Shown piece by piece: positions 7,031 to 17,070 of a stretch of 64,000 nt of DNA. The first letter of the stretch is position 1. Every line of letters starts with the position of its first letter. The position numbers and the translations under genes were made by a program. This DNA is from Paenibacillus illinoisensis NBRC 15959 (GTDB lineage Bacteria > Bacillota > Bacilli > Paenibacillales > Paenibacillaceae): NCBI RefSeq assembly GCF_004000925.1, contig NZ_BIME01000001.1, positions 806,001 through 870,000 on the forward strand, given 5' to 3'. A model generated the notes under the pieces. It made no database searches. It worked only from the letters and a program-made list of their open reading frames with translations, and was not told where the DNA came from.

Positions 7031-9097
7031 TTATTTAATAAATGCGTTAGGATCAACGATGAGAGCTACTTGTCCATCTCCCAGGATGGTTGCTCCGGAG
7101 ATTCCTTCAATGGAAGGAAGATAGGTTCCCATTGATTTGAGAACAATCTCACTCTGTCCGATAAACTCTTCCACGGAAACCGCTGCTAGACGATCTCCTT
7201 TGCGGATGACAACGATTTCTGTTTCCGACTCATCCTCATCATTGAAATCAGGTACGCCAAACACTTCGTTTAACGACAAGTACGGAATGAGGGACTCACG
7301 GAACGTAATCATTTTATTACCATGAATATTACGAACTTGTTCACGCTGCACAATGGCCGTCTCCACGATGGAGGACAACGGAATCGCATATTTCTCGGAA
7401 CCAACTCGTACAAGCATTGCAGCGATAATTGACAACGTCAATGGCAGTTGAACCGAGAAATTAGTGCCTTTGCCTGGTGTGGAATGAATGGTTACATTAC
7501 CGCCAAGCGAAGTGATTTTGGATTTTACAACGTCCAAACCTACTCCGCGACCAGAGATATCCGAGATTTTGTCAGCTGTACTGAAACCAGGAGCGAATAA
7601 AAGCTGATTAACTTCATCGTCGCTCATCTTCGCACCCTGTTCTTCCGTCACGACACCGCGTTTAATGGCTGTTTGTAAAAGCTTCTCACGATAAATTCCT
7701 TTGCCGTCATCTTCAATCTCAATGAAAACATGGTTGCCACTGTGGAAAGCTCGAAGGTTAACTGTGCCCATTTCCGGTTTTCCGGCAGCAACACGTTCTG
7801 CGATTGATTCGACACCGTGGTCCACAGCGTTACGCAGCAAATGCACCAATGGGTCACCGATCTCGTCAATGACAGTACGATCCAATTCCGTTTCAGCACC
7901 GGTAATGACCAGGTCAATCTTTTTATCCAAGGTTTTGGCTAGGTCACGAATCATTCGTGGGAACCGGTTAAATACGGTATCTACAGGTACCATGCGCAGC
8001 TTGAGAACGATATTTTGCAGGTCTGAGCTGACTCTGCTGAGATGAGCCACAGTATCGGATAGATCATTATTACCCGTTTCACTTGCCAATTGCTCCAGAC
8101 GCGACCGATCAATCAGCAATTCGCTGAATAAATTCATCAGTACATCCAATCGCTCAATATCCACTCGGATCGTACGCGAAGGTGCGGCTGCCTGTTTAGT
8201 TGGTGCAGCAGGTTTGGCTGCTGGTTTTTCTTCTGTTTTGACCGCAGTTGCGATCTCTTGTGATACAGCTGTTGCTATGGCGACTGTTTCAGCTTCAACT
8301 GCTGCTGCAGCCTGATTGGTCATCTGCTGAAGAGTTTCTTGATCCAGCTGAATGATTTTGGCACTTTCTATCTCTGAAATGCTTAAAATGCTTTTTTCCA
8401 GTTCCTGCGCTTCTTTGGTTGTTATGTAATACAACGAGAAACTGCGCTCAAACTTCTCCTGCTCAATATCCTGAACCGTAGGGAAAGACTTCACAACTTC
8501 ACCCGAACGCTCCAAGAGATCAAAGACCATGTAGGCACGTACACCTTTCAGCTGGCTATCCTCACTAACAAGCACATCAATGTAGAAAACTCGATGCCCT
8601 TCCGCGATAGACTGGTCCAGAACAGAATATTGGAATTCGTCCAGATCAACAGCCGATGAAATGGTTTCTACCGGCTTAGCCGTTGTTGTAGCAGCTGGAG
8701 TTTCACCACCTGTCCATTCACCACTTTCAATAGCTTGAAGGGAAGCGACAATTGCGGAAACATCGGCTTTACCTTCTCCACCACTGGTAATATCCTGAAC
8801 CATGGATTCAAGCGCGTCCAAACTCTTAAACAGAGTATCAAAAATATAGTCCTGCATTTTCAATTTCTCATTACGCACAAGATCTAACACATTCTCCATT
8901 TTGTGTGTCAATGATGCCAAATCCTCAAAGCCCATTGTTGCGGCCATACCTTTCAAAGTATGAGCAGAGCGGAAAATGACTTGGACTATACCCAGATCCT
9001 CCGGATTGCCTTCGAGTTGAAGCATGTTGTCGTTAAGGGATTGCAGATGATCATTAGACTCATCAATAAACATGGATAAGTATTGGTTCATGTCCAT
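7031..9097 (-). CDS. cheA: Chemotaxis histidine kinase CheA
   Basis: Class II histidine kinase, 688 aa, that phosphorylates CheY and CheB in response to receptors. Domains in order: HPt (about 1-105) with phosphoryl-accepting His47 in FRSAHTLKGMAA; P2 response-regulator docking domain (about 160-255); an Ala/Lys/Pro linker (about 265-305); P3 dimerisation helices (about 308-370); HATPase (about 372-545) with the N box LRNAVDHGVE, EDDGKGI and SGRGVGLDVV; and a C-terminal CheW-like domain (about 550-685). All key boxes are intact. The start at 9097 has GGAGGAGGTG seven bases upstream. Confidence 0.98.
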   Translation of the reverse strand: MDMNQYLSMFIDESNDHLQSLNDNMLQLEGNPEDLGIVQVIFRSAHTLKGMAATMGFEDLASLTHKMENVLDLVRNEKLKMQDYIFDTLFKSLDALESMVQDITSGGEGKADVSAIVASLQAIESGEWTGGETPAATTTAKPVETISSAVDLDEFQYSVLDQSIAEGHRVFYIDVLVSEDSQLKGVRAYMVFDLLERSGEVVKSFPTVQDIEQEKFERSFSLYYITTKEAQELEKSILSISEIESAKIIQLDQETLQQMTNQAAAAVEAETVAIATAVSQEIATAVKTEEKPAAKPAAPTKQAAAPSRTIRVDIERLDVLMNLFSELLIDRSRLEQLASETGNNDLSDTVAHLSRVSSDLQNIVLKLRMVPVDTVFNRFPRMIRDLAKTLDKKIDLVITGAETELDRTVIDEIGDPLVHLLRNAVDHGVESIAERVAAGKPEMGTVNLRAFHSGNHVFIEIEDDGKGIYREKLLQTAIKRGVVTEEQGAKMSDDEVNQLLFAPGFSTADKISDISGRGVGLDVVKSKITSLGGNVTIHSTPGKGTNFSVQLPLTLSIIAAMLVRVGSEKYAIPLSSIVETAIVQREQVRNIHGNKMITFRESLIPYLSLNEVFGVPDFNDEDESETEIVVIRKGDRLAAVSVEEFIGQSEIVLKSMGTYLPSIEGISGATILGDGQVALIVDPNAFIK

Positions 9098-9130
9098 TGT
9101 GAGGCACCTCCTCCATGAGTTACACTCCGT

Positions 9131-10543
9131 TTATTTCACTGCTTGAACAAGTTTTGGGGCGATCTCCTGCAAAGGCAGAAGATGACGTACGCATTGCAGC
9201 TCTACAGCAGAACGCGGCATTCCATACACCACACAGGTCTCTTCATTTTCCGCAAAGGTAGACGTTACACCCGCTTCATACAACTTTTTCATCATTCTCG
9301 CTCCATCACTGCCCATACCGGTCAGCAAAACCAAATGCCGCTGAAGCGACGTAAAAGGCAACAAGGACTCAAACATCGTATCCACTGAAGGCCGATGGCC
9401 ATTCACCGGATGTTGCTCCGTAAGCTTCAGAATATACTTTCCATCGGTTGCTTTACTTACGACGATGTGATATCCACCAGGAGCGATATAAGCAGAACCT
9501 TTCTTGAGAACCATACCTTCTTCAGCCTCAACGACATGCAGCGGACTGAAGGTATTCAGCCGTTGTGCCAGAGACCTTGTAAAGTTTGGCGGCATGTGCT
9601 GCACTATGATGACAGGTGCAGGCAAATCAGCAGGCAGTTCCTCAAGCAAAGTTTTAAGGGCCCTTGGACCTCCCGTAGAGCAGCCAATTGCGACAATTTT
9701 GTTGAATGCACTATCAGTCCCCGTTACTGCTTTTGGTAATGGTTGATTTGAGGATGCAGCCGTTTGCTCCATTGCCGACCGTATTGGCTCAACATTCCGC
9801 AACTCCTTCGGAGTATGAAGGGGCTTAATAGGTTTAGGCAACTTAGCGTCTCTTGTATCAGGAACACGATCTGGGCTCTTTGGAGCTTCCAGTTTTTTGT
9901 CTGGCCGCTCTTTTTTCTGATCCGCCAGTGGCATGTTTCGCTGCAGCACTTTGGACTGGGGTCGCTCACTTGGTTCACTGTTTGGCCTTGTAACTGGCTG
10001 AACAGGATCAATCCTTTTGTGAGCGGGTTCTCTGCGAACTTGTGCAGGAGCATCACGCTGTACTCGCTGAGATTGACGCAAGAGATGTTCCTGAATCTCT
10101 TTCGTCTGTTTCAAGGATTCCTCACGCTCTGCTTTTCGCTTGATTTCGTTCATGGCCGCCCGCATCCGCTCGACGAGGGCCTTGCCTACCTGAGCAATAT
10201 CTTGATCATGTGAAATGGAAGGCTTGCGTATAAAATCAAAGGCTCCTGCCTCAAGCGCCATGATGGTTTCCTTCATACCTTGTTCATTGATACCTGATAG
10301 CATAATTACAGGCACCGATGACTTCTGCATGATCGACTTCAGTGCATCCAGCCCGTTCATCTCAGGCATTTCTACATCCATCGTAATTACATCAGGCTTT
10401 AAATCCACTGCTTTTTCAATTGCTTCCTTGCCGGTTGAAGCCGTTGCCGCAACTTTGAATTCCGGGTCAGCTTCAATTAGATCCGTGACAATTTTGCGCA
10501 TAAAAGCGGAATCATCGACAACCAATACTTGATACACCGCCAT
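9131..10543 (-). CDS. cheB: Protein-glutamate methylesterase CheB with long linker
   Basis: Response regulator that removes methyl groups from chemoreceptors and can deamidate them. The receiver domain (about 1-125) has acidic residues in LVVDDSAFMRK and phospho-acceptor Asp56 (TMDVEMPEMNG). The C-terminal methylesterase (about 281-470) has the catalytic Ser in GCSTGGP, His in QHMPPNFT and Asp in GMGSDG. The Pro/Lys/Arg/Glu-rich linker of roughly 150 residues is much longer than in typical CheB proteins of about 350 aa. Start: ATG at 10543 behind AGAGGTGG; a longer in-frame start at 10573 would add ten residues without a good ribosome binding site. Confidence 0.97.
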   Translation of the reverse strand: MAVYQVLVVDDSAFMRKIVTDLIEADPEFKVAATASTGKEAIEKAVDLKPDVITMDVEMPEMNGLDALKSIMQKSSVPVIMLSGINEQGMKETIMALEAGAFDFIRKPSISHDQDIAQVGKALVERMRAAMNEIKRKAEREESLKQTKEIQEHLLRQSQRVQRDAPAQVRREPAHKRIDPVQPVTRPNSEPSERPQSKVLQRNMPLADQKKERPDKKLEAPKSPDRVPDTRDAKLPKPIKPLHTPKELRNVEPIRSAMEQTAASSNQPLPKAVTGTDSAFNKIVAIGCSTGGPRALKTLLEELPADLPAPVIIVQHMPPNFTRSLAQRLNTFSPLHVVEAEEGMVLKKGSAYIAPGGYHIVVSKATDGKYILKLTEQHPVNGHRPSVDTMFESLLPFTSLQRHLVLLTGMGSDGARMMKKLYEAGVTSTFAENEETCVVYGMPRSAVELQCVRHLLPLQEIAPKLVQAVK

Positions 10544-10576
10544 GTTTTGTCCACCTCTGTTTCCTTTATTCAAGAA

Positions 10577-11464
10577 TCATGTTGTCTTCCTAAGCCACTT
10601 TTTCATAAATCCCCTGATTCCTGTCAAGGTTCCGGCTTCGTTAACCCCAGGTTCAGCCAAATAGCGAAGGGCGAGTCGCTGTATGTCTCTGGAAGCCTTT
10701 GAATGGGGATAAGCCAAGCTGTAGGGCACTTGTCTCTTCACCGCTTTAACAACATTCGGATCTTCTGAAACATACCCAAGCAGGGGGATATCCGTTTGCA
10801 AAAACCGCTTGGCTACTCCTGCTATTTTGTCCGCCACCTGTTCCGACTCCTGTTCATTTTCAACACGGTTAACGATCATCCGAAAAGGTGTAGCATTTTC
10901 CTGACCATGCATCACTTTAACCAGTGCATATGCATCTGTTATGGACGTGGGTTCAGGTGTGGTTATAATCATACATTCGTCAGCTGCACCAATAAACTTC
11001 ATATTCTCGCGGGAGAGCCCCGCTCCAGTATCAAATATGACATAGTCCATTTCCTGCGCAACCATTTCCACTTGCTCTGCAAAAAATTCCAAATCACGGT
11101 CCGACAACGAAAATAACTCTTTCATGCCAGATCCACCGGCAATGTAAGGTAGTCCATTCGCACCAAGCTGAATGATTTCCTGTATGGACTTCTGCCGATA
11201 CAATAAATGATACAGATTATAGGGAGATGAAGTCCCCATAAGGACATCAATATTAGCCATACCGATATCTGCGTCAAATACGAGTACCTTCCTGCCCAAC
11301 GTTTGCAGCGCAAGGGCAAAGTTCAACGTGAAATTGGATTTCCCTACCCCACCTTTGCCGCTAGCAATCGTTAAGATTTTCGAGGAGCGGCCACTGCGCT
11401 GGGTTTTGTCCAATCCGCTCGGTGCTGACACCAAACTTCGAAGAGAGGCTGCCTGGTCCTTCAT
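10577..11464 (-). CDS. flhG: Flagellar number regulator FlhG (YlxH), MinD-like ATPase
   Basis: 295-aa P-loop ATPase of the MinD/ParA group that helps set flagellar number and position and activates the GTPase FlhF. The N-terminus has the DQAxxLR activator motif (residues 3-9, DQAASLR). The deviant Walker A SGKGGVGKSNFTLN follows near residue 34, then VFDADIGMANIDVL and the Walker B region VIFDTGAG. The C-terminal amphipathic helix expected for membrane binding is plausible (GFMKKWLRK). Its ATG overlaps the flhF stop (ATGA), pointing to coupled synthesis with its partner. Confidence 0.95.
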   Translation of the reverse strand: MKDQAASLRSLVSAPSGLDKTQRSGRSSKILTIASGKGGVGKSNFTLNFALALQTLGRKVLVFDADIGMANIDVLMGTSSPYNLYHLLYRQKSIQEIIQLGANGLPYIAGGSGMKELFSLSDRDLEFFAEQVEMVAQEMDYVIFDTGAGLSRENMKFIGAADECMIITTPEPTSITDAYALVKVMHGQENATPFRMIVNRVENEQESEQVADKIAGVAKRFLQTDIPLLGYVSEDPNVVKAVKRQVPYSLAYPHSKASRDIQRLALRYLAEPGVNEAGTLTGIRGFMKKWLRKTT

Positions 11465-12816
11465 TTTGCGAGTTCTCCCAGCAATTGTTTAGTCAATGAA
11501 GCCGGATCTGGTTTGAGCAAGTCATCCGGAACATTCTGTCCATTGGTCACATAGGCAAGTTTCAACGGGAAGTGATGCAGCAGATTAATCATTGGACCAC
11601 AAGTGCCCGTTTCGTCCATCTTGGTGAAAATGATTTTATCCAACCCATACTTGCTGAAATGTTCGGTAATTTCAAACATGTCCGCGCTTTTGGATGTCAT
11701 GCTCATGACGAGAAAGGTTTCACTGTTCTCTACTGGTGCAAGCAGGCTTTGCAACTCAGAAACGAGCAATTCGTTTCGATAATTTCTTCCTGCAGTATCC
11801 ATGAAGATCAGGTCACAATCCTGCAAACGAGATATGGCTCGTTGTGTATCTCCTGGAGACTGTACAACCTCAAGTGGAACATTCAAGATGGAAGCGTACG
11901 TTCTAAGTTGTTCTACTGCTGATATACGGTACGTATCCGATGTAATGAATCCAACTTTCCGATGATGCTTAAACATCTGCTCAGCCGCCAGTTTGGCAAT
12001 GGTTGTTGTTTTCCCCACACCTGTAGGTCCAGCAACATAAACAATACGAGTGCCGGGCAATATCCCCGCATCGATACGTTCCTCCAGAAACGTTAAAATC
12101 TGTTTCTGAACGGTTTGAACAATCTCATTTTCGTCCAGCTCTTTAGCATTCAGCTGCGTCTGAACCGTTTCAAACCATGACTCAAAAACTTCTGTCCGCA
12201 CCTCTTGATTACTCAGCCGCTCTCTAAGAAAAAGAAACGCTTCAGGTACAGGGTCAGCCAATTCATTCTGTCTAGATAATTGAGTCATCATCTTTTTTAG
12301 TTCTTTCAGTTCAGACATCAGTTCTTGTTGGCCCTGTTTGTTTGGTTCCTGCACGGCAGGAGACGATGAACCCGAAAAATCCGCCCCTTCCGGTCGCGGT
12401 TTATAATCCGTGCTTGACTCAAATTTACCGCGCCCTCTATCTGAATCAATGTTTATCGATTCAGCATGAGCAGCGGTTTCCTTACGTTTTTCATCGGCGT
12501 ATTGCTCAACAACCTGAGCAGACGATTCCGATTCACTCGCTTCGTTCACAAATGAACGAGCCGTCTGCCTGTACGCTTCAGGAACATACGAACGAGGCAC
12601 TGACGCAACTTGGTTCTGTATCTGCTTCTTGGCTTCTTTTTTATCTTCCTCTTCAACCGCAGCTACAACTTCAATTCTCTTTTTGCGAAACATTCCCATC
12701 ATTCCGCCCACCTTAATTTCTTTGGTGGACAGAATGACAGCGTTACTTCCCAGGTCTTTCCGAATTTGAAGCATAGCTTCGGGCATGGTCTCAACAATAT
12801 ATTGTTTTACTCTCAT
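11461..12816 (-). CDS. flhF: Flagellar biosynthesis GTPase FlhF
   Basis: SRP-type (SIMIBI) GTPase of 451 aa that marks the site of new flagella. A basic N-terminal B domain (about 1-180, low complexity in the middle) precedes the N and G domains. G1 is [16 protein letters not shown] near residue 262, the DTAGRNYR switch follows, and G4 is TKMDETG. The B domain is longer and more polar than in the shortest homologues. It overlaps flhA upstream and flhG downstream by 4 nt each. It is the third SRP-type GTPase in the window, with Ffh and FtsY. Confidence 0.96.
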   Translation of the reverse strand: MRVKQYIVETMPEAMLQIRKDLGSNAVILSTKEIKVGGMMGMFRKKRIEVVAAVEEEDKKEAKKQIQNQVASVPRSYVPEAYRQTARSFVNEASESESSAQVVEQYADEKRKETAAHAESINIDSDRGRGKFESSTDYKPRPEGADFSGSSSPAVQEPNKQGQQELMSELKELKKMMTQLSRQNELADPVPEAFLFLRERLSNQEVRTEVFESWFETVQTQLNAKELDENEIVQTVQKQILTFLEERIDAGILPGTRIVYVAGPTGVGKTTTIAKLAAEQMFKHHRKVGFITSDTYRISAVEQLRTYASILNVPLEVVQSPGDTQRAISRLQDCDLIFMDTAGRNYRNELLVSELQSLLAPVENSETFLVMSMTSKSADMFEITEHFSKYGLDKIIFTKMDETGTCGPMINLLHHFPLKLAYVTNGQNVPDDLLKPDPASLTKQLLGELAK

Positions 12817-14846
12817 AAGTTCACCACTCCGACACTTTGGATTTCAACATTCGGTTCCAACTCACTATAGGAAAGCACCGGTATGTCCTGCATGGTACGT
12901 TCAATGACTTGACGCAGGTACATACGAATAGTTGGAGAAGTTAATACAACAGGTTGTTGACCTGATTGGATTAATCGATTGACCTGCTCGGTCAATTTTT
13001 GATACACACTTTGTGTAGACGCAGGATCCAGTGCAAGGTAACTTCCTTGATCGGATTGTTGTACACTTTCGGCAATTTTCTTTTCCAATCCAGGCCCAAC
13101 GGTAATCACTCTAAGTGTTTCACCTTTTTGGGAGAACTGTTGGGTAATTTGACGGGAAAGCGATTGTCTTACGTACTCTGTCAGAACATCAGGGTCTTTG
13201 GTATACGTCCCATAGTCAGCCAGTGTCTCGAAAATTGTGACCATATCCCGGATGGAAATTTTCTCACGCAGAAGTTTTGCCAGCACTTTCTGTACATCCC
13301 CAATGCCCAAAACCGATGGAATCAGTTCATCGACAAGTGCAGCATAGTTCTCTCTGAGATTGTCCACAAGCGCCTTCGTCTCTTGTCGGCCGAGAAGCTC
13401 ATGTGCGTGTTTCTTAATCAGTTCCGTCAGATGGGTAGCCACCACGGATGGCGGATCCACAACCGTGTAACCAGCAAGCTCAGCTCGGTCTTTGGTCACT
13501 TCGTCGATCCATAGAGCAGGAAGGCCAAAAGCCGGTTCCGTAGTTTCAATTCCTGTCACAGATTCTTCTTCGTACCCAGGGCTCATAGCCAGATAATGAT
13601 TAAGCAGCAATTCACCGCCACCCACCACATTACCCTTGATCTTAATGACATACTCATTAGGTCTCAATTGAATATTGTCTCGAATCCGAATAACTGGGAC
13701 AACGAGCCCTAATTCAAGCGCACATTGCCTACGTATCATAATAATCCGATCCAGTAGATCTCCGCCCTGCTGGTTATCGGCCAGAGGAATCAAACCGTAA
13801 CCAAACTCGAACTCGATTGGATCAACCTGAAGCAAGTTAATTACACTTTCAGGACTTCTAACCTCTTCGATCTGTTGTTCCTCCTCCATCTGTTCTTCTG
13901 CCTCTTGTTTGGATTTCAGCGTATTTTGCATCCTCCATGCGGCAAAAGCCAGTATACCTGCCAAAGGTATGGTCGTAATGGCGTGAATTGGAGTGAAGAA
14001 ACCAAGCATTGCTATTACAAAAGCTACAATATATATGAGCGTCGGGTATGTAAACAACTGCCCCGTAATATCATCTGCCAAGTTACCTTCGGATGACGCT
14101 CTAGTGACGATAAGACCCGCTGCTGTAGAAATCAGAAGTGCAGGAATCTGACTGACCAATCCATCCCCGATTGTTAATACAGAATAGGTGGACAACGCAT
14201 CTGCAAACGAGAGACCATGTACGGTCATACCGATAATAAATCCACCAATGAGATTGATCAGCAAGATGATAATACTCGCGATCGCGTCTCCTTTTACGAA
14301 TTTACTCGCACCGTCCATTGCACCGTAGAAGTCAGCCTCTCTCTCAATTTTGGAACGACGTTCACGGGCCTGTTGTTCATTGATCAAGCCTGCATTTAAG
14401 TCCGCATCAATACTCATCTGTTTACCAGGCATCGCATCGAGTGTAAACCGTGCCGCAACTTCAGCTACACGTTCCGAACCCTTGGTGATAACGATAAACT
14501 GAACAACGACCAGTATGAGGAAGACGATGAAACCAATAGCAATTTGACCGCCTGCGATCCAGCTACCAAAGGTAGCTACGACAGACCCGGCGTCTCCTTC
14601 TCCAAGGATCAGCTTTGTTGTTGAAATATTTAATGCTAGGCGAAACAGTGTAGTAATCAACAATAATGCCGGAAAGATGGAGAATTGCAACGCTTCCTTG
14701 CTGTTCATCGCTACGAGCAATATCATCAATGCAAGTGAAATGTTGACAACAAGCAGCATGTCCAACAACCAGGTTGGGATCGGGAGAATCATCATCAACA
14801 CAATGCCAATGATACCCGCAAGGACAGCAATATCTTTTGTTTTCAA
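12813..14846 (-). CDS. flhA: Flagellar type III export gate protein FlhA
   Basis: 677-aa integral membrane component of the flagellar export gate. It uses proton motive force and binds substrate-chaperone complexes through its C-terminal domain. Eight membrane helices fill about residues 1-310. The FHIPEP signature (AARFTLDAMPGKQMSIDADL) lies in the cytoplasmic loop near residue 145. The soluble C-terminal domain (about 330-677) has the usual length. Start: TTG at 14846 with GGAGG about 11 bases upstream. Confidence 0.97.
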   Translation of the reverse strand: MKTKDIAVLAGIIGIVLMMILPIPTWLLDMLLVVNISLALMILLVAMNSKEALQFSIFPALLLITTLFRLALNISTTKLILGEGDAGSVVATFGSWIAGGQIAIGFIVFLILVVVQFIVITKGSERVAEVAARFTLDAMPGKQMSIDADLNAGLINEQQARERRSKIEREADFYGAMDGASKFVKGDAIASIIILLINLIGGFIIGMTVHGLSFADALSTYSVLTIGDGLVSQIPALLISTAAGLIVTRASSEGNLADDITGQLFTYPTLIYIVAFVIAMLGFFTPIHAITTIPLAGILAFAAWRMQNTLKSKQEAEEQMEEEQQIEEVRSPESVINLLQVDPIEFEFGYGLIPLADNQQGGDLLDRIIMIRRQCALELGLVVPVIRIRDNIQLRPNEYVIKIKGNVVGGGELLLNHYLAMSPGYEEESVTGIETTEPAFGLPALWIDEVTKDRAELAGYTVVDPPSVVATHLTELIKKHAHELLGRQETKALVDNLRENYAALVDELIPSVLGIGDVQKVLAKLLREKISIRDMVTIFETLADYGTYTKDPDVLTEYVRQSLSRQITQQFSQKGETLRVITVGPGLEKKIAESVQQSDQGSYLALDPASTQSVYQKLTEQVNRLIQSGQQPVVLTSPTIRMYLRQVIERTMQDIPVLSYSELEPNVEIQSVGVVNL

Positions 14847-14870
14847 TGAATGTACGGCCTCCGATCCCTT

Positions 14871-15953
14871 TTATTTCGTTCTGCCCTTTAATTTATATAC
14901 ATAAGCCAGCACTTCGGCTACCGCTTGAAACAAATCAGCCGGTATGGCGTCGCCAATCTCGGCCCTCTGGAACAATGCCCGTGCCAGCGGCTTGTTTTCC
15001 ATTGTAATGACACCGTGCTCTTTGGCAATCTCCCTGATGCGCAAGGCGACGTAATCCTGACCTTTGGCAATAATCTGAGGTGCTTCCATCTCAGACCCTT
15101 CATACTTCAGCGCTACGGCGAAGTGCGTCGGGTTTGTGATGATCACATCTGCATTTGGAACCTCCTGCATCATGCGCTGTACAGCCATGCGACGCTGACG
15201 TTCCCTGATTTTACCCTTGATCAGCGGGTCACCTTCCATTTTTTTGTACTCGTCCTTGATGTCCTGTTTGGACATCCGAATGTTTTTCTCGTAATCATAT
15301 TTCTGATACATGTAGTCGAACACTGCGAGTACCATTAAGGCCACAGCAATTTTGACACCCAGATTGAGGGTGATTGAAGCCGAAAAATGTAATATGGCAT
15401 CCAAAGAAAAATGAGAAAGTGAAGCAATATCCGATTGATAACTTGTAATCGTACTGTAGACTAGATAACCGATAATCGACATTTTCAATATGGATTTTGC
15501 AAACTCCACTAATGAACGGAGTGAGAAAATGTTTTTGAAACCTTTGATTGGATCAAGCTTCTCAAGCTTTGGCTTCAATCCTTCTCCCACAAGTAGAAAA
15601 CCAACCTGCATATAATTGACGATCAAGGCAACCACCGCCGCACCTATCAGTACGGGTGCTAGCAGCAGCATAACTTCAATGCCATAGCGCATCATAAGCG
15701 CCATTACATTTTCGCCGGTAATCTCCAAGCTCAGCCGATTTATAAAGATATCTGTAAATAACCGAACAATGCGTTCTTTGTAAAAATCACTGAAAACCAT
15801 CATGATTAAAAAGGTGAACAGGAGAATGGATGCTCCGGAGATCTCCATACTTTTAACAACCTGTCCCTTTTTGCGGGTATCCTGCCTTTTTTTCGGGGTG
15901 GCTTTCTCCGTCTTCTCCCCTGCGAATAACTGAAGGTCAAGTTGAAATTTCAT
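14871..15953 (-). CDS. flhB: Flagellar export switch protein FlhB
   Basis: 360-aa membrane protein that switches export from rod/hook to filament substrates with FliK. Four membrane helices (about 40-230) are followed by a cytoplasmic domain with the self-cleaving NPTH at residues 274-277. The C-terminal fragment APQIIAKGQDYVALRIREIA...IPADLFQAVAEVLAYVYKLK is complete. A free-standing copy of this fragment is encoded at 47569-47877. The cluster order fliP-fliQ-fliR-flhB-flhA is canonical. Confidence 0.97.
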   Translation of the reverse strand: MKFQLDLQLFAGEKTEKATPKKRQDTRKKGQVVKSMEISGASILLFTFLIMMVFSDFYKERIVRLFTDIFINRLSLEITGENVMALMMRYGIEVMLLLAPVLIGAAVVALIVNYMQVGFLLVGEGLKPKLEKLDPIKGFKNIFSLRSLVEFAKSILKMSIIGYLVYSTITSYQSDIASLSHFSLDAILHFSASITLNLGVKIAVALMVLAVFDYMYQKYDYEKNIRMSKQDIKDEYKKMEGDPLIKGKIRERQRRMAVQRMMQEVPNADVIITNPTHFAVALKYEGSEMEAPQIIAKGQDYVALRIREIAKEHGVITMENKPLARALFQRAEIGDAIPADLFQAVAEVLAYVYKLKGRTK

Positions 15954-15976
15954 TTAAATCCTGTCCTCCGTTTCCT

Positions 15977-16765
15977 TTAGCCCGGCCTCTGTCCGATCGT
16001 TCCAAGCAACTTTTCCATAGATCTAAACATCGCTTCGAACAATTGGCTAAATACAAAGGCGAAGCTCGGAACCATCAAAAGCAATATGGCGATTCCCACC
16101 AGGACCTTTAACGGCATACCGACAGCAAACACATTGAATTGAGGAGCAGTTTTAGCCAAGAAACCCAATCCCACATCCGTCAAAAACAAAGCCACTACAA
16201 TGGGTGCCGACATTTGGAAGGCAAGCATAAAGGCCTCACCTAACGTACGAACGAGAAACTCAGCAATACTACCGTCAGCCAATCGTATGAAAAAGGCATT
16301 GGATAAAGGTATCCAGCGATAGCTGTACACAATGGCGTCCAGAAGGTAGTGGTGTCCATTCATCGTCAGGAAAAGCAGCATAGCAAAAGCATATTTGAAA
16401 TTACCTGTCAGCGGTGCAGAAGCACCCGTCATCGGATCAAATACATTCGCCATACCAAAGCCAATCTGAAGATCAATGAATGTTCCCGCCGTCTGCACGG
16501 CTGTCATGATCAGATAGGCTACGAAACCTAGCAACAATCCTATTAATATCTCCCGGATAATCAACAGAATGTAACTCAGATCGGTAGGCACTTCCTGATT
16601 CATGCCATAAACTACATAAACCGTTAATGTTACAAATGCCGAAAGACCAACCTTAATGGAATTCGGCACATTTCGAGCTGAGAATACTGGAGCAGTTACA
16701 AAAAATGATGCAATTCGACAAAACATAAGCAGAGCGACAGGAAAACTTTGCAACAATGTCTCCAT
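15977..16765 (-). CDS. fliR: Flagellar export protein FliR
   Basis: 262-aa multispanning protein that forms the export gate core (FliP5-FliQ4-FliR1). Hydrophobic segments cover nearly the whole chain, beginning with a segment including FPVALLMFCRIASFFVTAPV. The conserved GLLLGFVAYLIMTAVQTAGT and DLQIGFGMANVFDPMTG segments are present. It lies 10 nt after fliQ and 23 nt before flhB, in canonical order. The start is ATG at 16765. Confidence 0.97.
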   Translation of the reverse strand: METLLQSFPVALLMFCRIASFFVTAPVFSARNVPNSIKVGLSAFVTLTVYVVYGMNQEVPTDLSYILLIIREILIGLLLGFVAYLIMTAVQTAGTFIDLQIGFGMANVFDPMTGASAPLTGNFKYAFAMLLFLTMNGHHYLLDAIVYSYRWIPLSNAFFIRLADGSIAEFLVRTLGEAFMLAFQMSAPIVVALFLTDVGLGFLAKTAPQFNVFAVGMPLKVLVGIAILLLMVPSFAFVFSQLFEAMFRSMEKLLGTIGQRPG

Positions 16766-16775
16766 GTGCGAAAGC

Positions 16776-17045
16776 CTACCCTATATATCTGTATAAATTA
16801 TCGAGAATGTTATACGTGAAATCTACCAAAATATTTAAGATCCAAGGTCCGAATAAGAGCACTGCCAGAAGAACGGCAATAATTTTCGGTACAAAGGCTA
16901 ATGTCTGCTCCTGAATTTGGGTCGTTGCTTGAAATACACTGATAATGAGACCCACAACTAGAGCAAGTATAAGCATGGGTGCGCTAGCCAGCAGCGACGT
17001 ATATACTGCTTTCCCGGCCAGACCTATAATAAATTCTGAAGTCAT
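16776..17045 (-). CDS. fliQ: Flagellar export protein FliQ
   Basis: 89-aa protein with two membrane helices (about 15-40 and 54-75), standard for FliQ. The family motif QATTQIQEQTLAFVPKI lies in the connecting loop. It packs around FliP/FliR in the export gate. It sits between fliP and fliR with short spacers. Confidence 0.97.
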   Translation of the reverse strand: MTSEFIIGLAGKAVYTSLLASAPMLILALVVGLIISVFQATTQIQEQTLAFVPKIIAVLLAVLLFGPWILNILVDFTYNILDNLYRYIG

Positions 17046-17070
17046 GACCGTCCTCCTTCAACTTTCCTGC

